From Clostridia bacterium (lineage in GTDB: Bacteria > Bacillota > Clostridia > Oscillospirales > Acutalibacteraceae): 8,881 nt of DNA. The stretch spans positions 1-8,881 of the forward strand of contig JAFTCS010000264.1 of the NCBI GenBank assembly GCA_017454565.1. Reading direction: 5' to 3'. Positions 4,873 through 8,881 of this stretch are shown piece by piece. The notes below the pieces were generated by a model. It was not told the origin of the DNA. It was given only the letters and a program-made list of their open reading frames with translations, and ran no database searches. A program made the position numbers and the translations under genes. The stretch's first letter is position 1, and the number at the start of each line of letters is the position of its first letter.

Positions 4873-7485
4873 TTATTTAAGAGCTTCGATCGCTGCCTTT
4901 ATCATGCTGATCTTCTCGGCTGCCTTGGCTGCGGACGCCTTTACGCCCTCAACCACCTTTTCCGGAGCCTTTGCCATAAAGCCTGCATTGTTCAGCTTCT
5001 TCTCATGGAAAGCAAGGTCGGAAAGCGCGCTCTCCAGATCCTTATTCAGACGTCTGAGCTCGGCTTCCTTGTCCACCAACTCATCCATGGGAATGTATAT
5101 TTTTGCATCGGCTGTTACTATGGTAACTGCACCCTCGATATCAAAGCTGTCTGCAACCTCGATCTCGCTGGCGCTCGCAAGACGTTTGAAGAACATTCCT
5201 CCGTCAATAAAGGTCTGCTGATCCTTTGCGGCAATGAATACCTTTGCCTTTCTTGAAGGCGGTACGTTCATTTCTGCGCGGCGTATCCTGATAGCCTTGA
5301 TGGCCTCCATGACCATGTTCATCTCTCTGGCGGCCTCGGAATAATTGTTTGTTTCATCGTACACAGGGAAACTCTGAAGCATTATTGTCTCGCCGTCATG
5401 GGGCAGAGCCTGCCATAGCTCTTCCGTAATAAAGGGCATGAACGGATGAAGCAGCCTGAGAGCCTTATCAAGCACCCATACAAGCACCATCCTTGCGTTC
5501 TGTGCGCCCTCGCCCTGAAGCCTTGCCTTGGTCAGCTCAATATACCAGTCGCAGAAGCAGTCCCAGATAAAGTCATAGAGCTTCTGTACGGCAATGCCCA
5601 GCTCATATTTTTCAAGGTTCTCCGTGACCTCTTTGATAACCGTGTTCAGTGTAGAGATTATCCACTTGTCCTCAGTCGTCAGTTCGGCGGGAAGCTCGTT
5701 CTTTACGTCATGGCCGTCAATATTCATTCTGATGAAGCGCGCCGCGTTCCAGAGCTTGTTGGCAAAGTTTCTGCTGGCCGTGATCTTCTCCTCGGAATAT
5801 CTCATGTCGCTGCCGGGAGCGTTGCCGGTAACGAGGGTCAGTCTGAGAGCGTCTGCGCCGTACTGCTTGATGATCTCAAGGGGGTCAATACCGTTGCCGA
5901 GAGACTTGCTCATCTTCCTGCCCAGAGAATCACGCACAAGACCGTGAATGAGAACGGTGTCGAAAGGAGCCTTGCCCGTGTGCTCTATGCCGCTGAACAT
6001 CATTCTCATTACCCAGAAAGGAATAATATCATAGCCGGTCACAAGTACGCTTGTGGGATAGAAATACTCCATTTCGGGGGTGTTCTCCGGCCAGCCTAAG
6101 GTGCTGAACGGCCAGAGAGCCGACGAGAACCAGGTATCGAGGGTATCGGGGTCCTGACGCATCTTCCTGCCGCACTTCGGGCAGAAGGCCTCGCTGTCCT
6201 TTGTAACCGCGGTCTCGCCGCAGTCGTCACAGTAGAACGCAGGGATCTGATGTCCCCACCAGAGCTGACGGGAAATACACCAGTCGCGGATATTTTCAAG
6301 CCAGTGGAAATAGGTCTTTTCAAAGTGAGGCGGCACAAACTGAGTTTCGTCATTCTTTACCGCGTCTATCGCCGGACCTGCAAGGGGCTTCATCTTAACG
6401 AACCACTGCTTTGATACCCTTGGTTCAACGGTAGTGCCGCAGCGGTAGCAGGTGCCTACATTATGGGAGTAGTCCTCGATCTTTACGAGAGCGCCCTCTT
6501 CTTCAAGGTCTTTAACAATGGCCTTTCTTGCCTCGTATCTGTCCATGCCTGCATACTTGGGATAATCCTCGTTGATCTTTGCGTCGTCTGTCATAACATT
6601 GATGACCGGCAGATCGTGGCGCAGACCAACCTCAAAGTCGTTGGGGTCGTGCGCGGGTGTGATCTTTACAACACCGGTTCCGAAATCCATCTCAACATAA
6701 TCATCTGCCACAATGGGTATCTCTCTGTGTACTATGGGCAGGATAACGGTCTTGCCTACCATGTCCTTATATCTTTCATCCTTGGGATTTACAGCAACGG
6801 CGGTATCTCCGAGCAGTGTCTCGGGACGTGTGGTAGCCAGATTTATGTATCCGCTGCCGTCGGAAAGAGCGTATCTCAGGTGCCAGAAATGGCCTGCCTG
6901 CTCCTCATACTCGACCTCGGCATCAGAAATAGACGTAAGGCAGTGCGGGCACCAGTTGATAATGCGCTCGCCCCTGTATATAAGTCCTTTGTTGTAGAGA
7001 TTGACGAAAACCTCCTTGACTGCCTTGCTGCAGCCCTCGTCCATAGTAAAGCGTTCACGTTCCCAATCCGCCGACGAACCCATTTTGCGAAGCTGCTTTA
7101 CTATTCTGCCGCCGTATTCCTTTTTCCAGTCCCATGCGCGCTCAAGGAATTTTTCTCTGCCGATATCCTCTTTGGTGACACCCTCCTTGCGCATAGCCTC
7201 TACTATCTTCGCTTCGGTAGCGATAGAAGCGTGGTCGGTGCCGGGCAGCCAGAGTGCGCTGTATCCCTGCATTCTCTTAAAGCGGATAAGTATATCCTGA
7301 AGTGTATTGTCAAGTGCATGACCCATGTGCAGCTGGCCTGTGATATTTGGCGGCGGCATCATAATAGTGTAGGGCTTTTTCTCAGGGTCTGCCTCTGCAT
7401 GGAAGAATCCGCTTTCTTCCCAGAAACGGTATATCCTGTCTTCAAACTCACCCGGATCATAAGCCTTTGCAAGTTCTTTTTCCAT
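4873..7485 (-). CDS. valS: Valyl-tRNA synthetase
   Basis: This cytoplasmic class Ia synthetase charges tRNA-Val with valine using ATP. The 870-residue length is typical and all parts are present. PPPNITGQLHMGH (44-56) carries the HIGH-type signature. The CP1 editing domain includes TTRPETLLGDTAV (218-230) and GTGVVKITPAHDPND (269-283). KMSKS is at 524-528. Two zinc-ribbon-like sets of cysteines are visible: 179/182 with 346/349, and 419/422 with 435/438. The anticodon-binding domain follows, then a C-terminal Lys/Glu-rich coiled-coil arm (about 800-870) usual for bacterial ValS. The ATG at 7485 has a perfect GGAGG eight bases upstream; an out-of-frame ATG lies between them. The promoter is at 7561-7589, a hairpin sits in the short leader at 7516-7536, and a terminator follows the stop. 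No T-box leader fits in the roughly 70-base leader, although many Firmicutes valS genes have one. A complete, intact gene. Confidence 0.99.
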   Translation of the reverse strand: MEKELAKAYDPGEFEDRIYRFWEESGFFHAEADPEKKPYTIMMPPPNITGQLHMGHALDNTLQDILIRFKRMQGYSALWLPGTDHASIATEAKIVEAMRKEGVTKEDIGREKFLERAWDWKKEYGGRIVKQLRKMGSSADWERERFTMDEGCSKAVKEVFVNLYNKGLIYRGERIINWCPHCLTSISDAEVEYEEQAGHFWHLRYALSDGSGYINLATTRPETLLGDTAVAVNPKDERYKDMVGKTVILPIVHREIPIVADDYVEMDFGTGVVKITPAHDPNDFEVGLRHDLPVINVMTDDAKINEDYPKYAGMDRYEARKAIVKDLEEEGALVKIEDYSHNVGTCYRCGTTVEPRVSKQWFVKMKPLAGPAIDAVKNDETQFVPPHFEKTYFHWLENIRDWCISRQLWWGHQIPAFYCDDCGETAVTKDSEAFCPKCGRKMRQDPDTLDTWFSSALWPFSTLGWPENTPEMEYFYPTSVLVTGYDIIPFWVMRMMFSGIEHTGKAPFDTVLIHGLVRDSLGRKMSKSLGNGIDPLEIIKQYGADALRLTLVTGNAPGSDMRYSEEKITASRNFANKLWNAARFIRMNIDGHDVKNELPAELTTEDKWIISTLNTVIKEVTENLEKYELGIAVQKLYDFIWDCFCDWYIELTKARLQGEGAQNARMVLVWVLDKALRLLHPFMPFITEELWQALPHDGETIMLQSFPVYDETNNYSEAAREMNMVMEAIKAIRIRRAEMNVPPSRKAKVFIAAKDQQTFIDGGMFFKRLASASEIEVADSFDIEGAVTIVTADAKIYIPMDELVDKEAELRRLNKDLESALSDLAFHEKKLNNAGFMAKAPEKVVEGVKASAAKAAEKISMIKAAIEALK

Positions 7486-7515
7486 TTTCCATTCCTCCGA
7501 AAACTGTTATTATCC

Positions 7516-7536
7516 GTCGCAGCCTGCTGCTGCGAC
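7516..7536 (-). promoter_or_regulatory. Perfect hairpin in the valS leader
   Basis: GTCGCAGC and GCTGCGAC form a perfect eight-base-pair stem with a five-base loop (AGCAG on the minus strand). It lies about 18 bases after the predicted transcription start and 17 bases before the GGAGG. No T-run follows, so it is not a terminator. It could stabilise the 5' end of the mRNA or be an operator or protein-binding site; the sequence does not decide between these. Confidence 0.6.
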
Positions 7537-7560
7537 AAAAGCCAATAAAGTCATAAAGTT

Positions 7561-7589
7561 ATTATCTCACTATTAAAGCCATTTGTCAA
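7561..7589 (-). promoter_or_regulatory. valS: Strong sigma-A-type promoter of valS
   Basis: The minus strand has a perfect TTGACA (7589-7584), a 17-base spacer and GATAAT (7566-7561, five of six). The predicted start is near 7554, giving a leader of about 70 bases. Nothing else in the upstream gap competes with it as the valS promoter. Confidence 0.85.
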
Positions 7590-7649
7590 CAAGCAGAAAT
7601 TATGTCGGCAGGGCAACCGCACGAAAAAAACTCCTCAAAATCGACAACA

Positions 7650-7969
7650 CAAAAGTTTCGCCCGCCTTTTCAAAGGCGGCAGGGTGCAGGGGCGGCGCCC
7701 CTGCTCGCTCTCCGCAGAGAGCGAAACACTTTATACGCCTGCCGGGCAGGGGGATGAATTGCAAAAAGCGTCCGGTGGACGGTTTTTGCAAGAGGGGGAG
7801 CCCTCGCAGGGGGCGCCCCCTTGCTGCTGTCCGGATGAAGCCACAACGCCGGCGAACAGCCGGCAGGGACAGCAAGCCCTCCAAACCATAATGCCCGGAG
7901 GGCATTCTAAGGACACTGACAGCACGGATAAAGTTGCTCCCCGCCGGTAGGCGGAACATTAAACTTTTG
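7650..7969. repeat. Hairpin-dense 320-base block bounded by 9-base inverted repeats
   Basis: The block starts with CAAAAGTTT (7650-7658) and ends with its exact reverse complement AAACTTTTG (7961-7969). Inside lie repeat copy B and a series of stems. These are 7738-7750 (CCTGCC/GGCAGG), 7759-7791 (14 pairs interrupted by one G-G mismatch), the 14-base palindrome 7808-7821, the two-part stem 7825-7874 (TGCTGTCC/GGACAGCA enclosing GCCGGC-GAACA-GCCGGC), 7890-7906 (AATGCCC/GGGCATT) and 7941-7954 (CCGCC/GGCGG). Open frames here are short, Arg/Pro/Gly-rich by-products of the palindromes, with no known domain. It resembles a small non-autonomous mobile element or a structured RNA-type repeat; I see no clear target-site duplication. 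This fills most of the gap between the short DUF3592-like gene and valS. Confidence 0.6.
7652..7726 (+). repeat. Three-hairpin palindromic repeat module, copy B
   Basis: The 75-base copy has the same plan and orientation as copy A at 4742-4819. AAAGTTTCGC opens and GCGAAA closes the unit. Hairpin 1 is at 7662-7679 (CCGCCTT/AAGGCGG), hairpin 2 at 7686-7704 (GCAGGGGC/GCCCCTGC, loop GGC) and hairpin 3 at 7705-7724 (TCGCTCTC/GAGAGCGA, loop CGCA). The stems differ from copy A by paired substitutions, while the TTTTCAAA of hairpin 1 and the CGCA loop are unchanged. This copy forms the left end of the larger inverted-repeat-bounded block. Confidence 0.88.
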
Positions 7970-7972
7970 GAG

Positions 7973-8011
7973 CAAATAAACAAATGTCCTGACAGAATAT
8001 CTGACAGGACA
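7973..8011 (-). terminator. Rho-independent terminator of the short DUF3592-like gene
   Basis: On the minus strand, TGTCCTG pairs with CAGGACA, followed inward by one mismatch and four more pairs around a three-base loop (7985-8011). The T-rich tail TTTGTTTATTT comes next. It starts 21 bases after the stop codon at 8032 and lies just outside the end of the 320-base repeat block. Confidence 0.85.
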
Positions 8012-8031
8012 CTTATAATAGCATGGCTTTA

Positions 8032-8808
8032 TCAATGCTCGAAAAGTCCGAAGCCTGATACGGCAAACAGTACCATCAGTGCAAGACCGCACAGAAACAG
8101 CAGGAAACCGGATGTCACGTTCATGTCCAGCTCGTTTCTGGCTCTCTTGGGCTCACGGATGACCACAGGGTCATCGGGGTCAATATAGATCTGCAAAATA
8201 TCGCCCACATGCGGCACATGCACGCGATAATATTTATACTCGCAGGCCTCGTATTTTTTGCCGCCGTAGCTGAACCTGAAAACAGGACTATATTTTTTAT
8301 TGTACTTGTAGCTGACTTCCATCAGGCGAACCACCGTTCCCTCAACGGGCACAGTGCAATGCCGCTTCATTTTTCTGTGATGCACAACGCCATATACAAG
8401 CAAACCGCCGCCTATAGCCGATATAAGCATCAAAAAGCAATTTGTTGCGAAACGGCTGCCCATTGTTTCAAAATAACCCGGGAAAGTAATTCTCAGTCCG
8501 TACAGACCGCCGCAGAACAGCGCCACCACTATCATATAAATAATCATATTCTTAGGCCTGTACTGCCTGTCGGAAGTAAAGAACAGCACAAAGCCGACGA
8601 TTGCCTGCAAAATGAAGAAAAAGAAAGTCCATAGCTCATAGCTGAGACTCAGATACCCCGTGACACCGCCCGTAATGATAAGCCACAGCGCAAGCACCGT
8701 TCTGCTTTTGTTCGGGTTATCGTATGACAAGGGTTTGGCATGCTCCTTTATGAAACCGTCATTCTCTTCCGGCTCATTATAATTCAGGTCATTATTGTCG
8801 TAATTCAT
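8032..8808 (-). CDS. DUF3592-like multi-pass membrane protein, short form
   Basis: This 258-residue protein of unknown function has a hydrophilic Asn/Asp/Glu-rich N terminus (1-35) without a signal peptide. Membrane segments lie at about 37-55, 60-78, 87-106 and 122-143. A soluble DUF3592-like domain spans about 151-218, and a fifth membrane segment spans 233-255. Domain signatures are CT at 151-152, YSPVFRFSYGGKKY at 173-186 and IDPDDP at 209-214. The same order of four helices, soluble domain and final helix, with matching signatures, is seen in the protein encoded at 864-1850, so they are paralogues separated by three housekeeping genes. The ATG at 8808 has a perfect GGAGG seven bases upstream. 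Its promoter lies at 8841-8869 and its terminator at 7973-8011, so it appears to be a single-gene unit. I cannot assign a role. Confidence 0.9.
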   Translation of the reverse strand: MNYDNNDLNYNEPEENDGFIKEHAKPLSYDNPNKSRTVLALWLIITGGVTGYLSLSYELWTFFFFILQAIVGFVLFFTSDRQYRPKNMIIYMIVVALFCGGLYGLRITFPGYFETMGSRFATNCFLMLISAIGGGLLVYGVVHHRKMKRHCTVPVEGTVVRLMEVSYKYNKKYSPVFRFSYGGKKYEACEYKYYRVHVPHVGDILQIYIDPDDPVVIREPKRARNELDMNVTSGFLLFLCGLALMVLFAVSGFGLFEH

Positions 8809-8840
8809 TTTTTGACCTCCTATATTTTTTCGATAATTAC

Positions 8841-8869
8841 ATTATACATTATAGCGGAGGGATTGTCCA
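8841..8869 (-). promoter_or_regulatory. Sigma-A-type promoter of the short DUF3592-like gene
   Basis: The minus strand has TGGACA (8869-8864, five of six), a 17-base spacer and a perfect TATAAT (8846-8841). The predicted start is near 8834, about 26 bases before the ATG. A second TATAAT lies within the spacer (minus strand, around 8849-8854), so alternative starts are possible. The remaining bases to 8881 show no gene. Confidence 0.78.
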
Positions 8870-8881
8870 TATTTTCATCAG

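Noticed and set aside
6463..7548. A 361-codon plus-strand open frame antisense to valS
   Set aside because: It lies almost wholly opposite the intact valS frame, has no domain I recognise, and has a Cys/Leu/Val-rich composition typical of the complement of a biased coding frame.
7583..7983. Open frames on both strands across the hairpin-dense gap, up to 127 codons
   Set aside because: They run through palindromes, are Arg/Pro/Gly-rich, lack a good ribosome binding site and resemble no known domain. The palindromic repeats explain the lack of stops.
7486..8031. T-box riboswitch upstream of valS
   Set aside because: The promoter sits only about 70 bases from the GGAGG site, and I could not find an AGGGTGGNACCGCG-type T-box sequence on the minus strand of the gap.

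Overview
The window reads as ordinary chromosome from a Gram-positive clostridium, most likely Ruminococcus or a close relative in the Oscillospirales. The basis is the strong GGAGG ribosome binding sites, sigma-A-type promoters with 17-base spacers, the valS-folC neighbourhood typical of Firmicutes, DUF3592-like membrane proteins, and dispersed palindromic repeats of a kind I associate with this group. That placement is inference, not a database match. All six supported genes lie on the minus strand, so transcription runs from high to low coordinates.

Layout in transcription order: a five-helix DUF3592-like membrane protein (8808-8032) with its own promoter and terminator; a gap of about 450 bases without a credible gene, packed with hairpins (7650-7969), followed by the valS promoter and a short leader with a perfect hairpin; valS (7485-4873) and its terminator; a gap holding a second copy of the three-hairpin repeat, a folC promoter and a large leader hairpin; folC (4604-3276), overlapping by 8 bases a fold-type-I PLP decarboxylase gene of the Orn/Lys/Arg family (3283-1943); a second, larger DUF3592-like protein (1850-864); and a small, very acidic, Cys-rich, tail-anchored protein (721-140) with its own promoter and terminator.

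The housekeeping part covers valyl-tRNA charging, folate polyglutamylation and amino acid decarboxylation. Apart from the coupled folC/decarboxylase pair, every gene has a recognisable promoter element of its own, so the window is mostly a row of single-gene units. The three membrane proteins have no assigned function.

The most notable material is non-coding. Two copies of a roughly 75-base, three-hairpin module flank valS on both sides. All three stems differ between the copies by compensatory changes, which points to conserved structure. The upstream copy sits inside a 320-base hairpin-dense block bounded by a perfect 9-base inverted repeat, which looks like a non-autonomous mobile or structured repeat element. 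I see no rRNA, tRNA, CRISPR array, transposase or phage gene.
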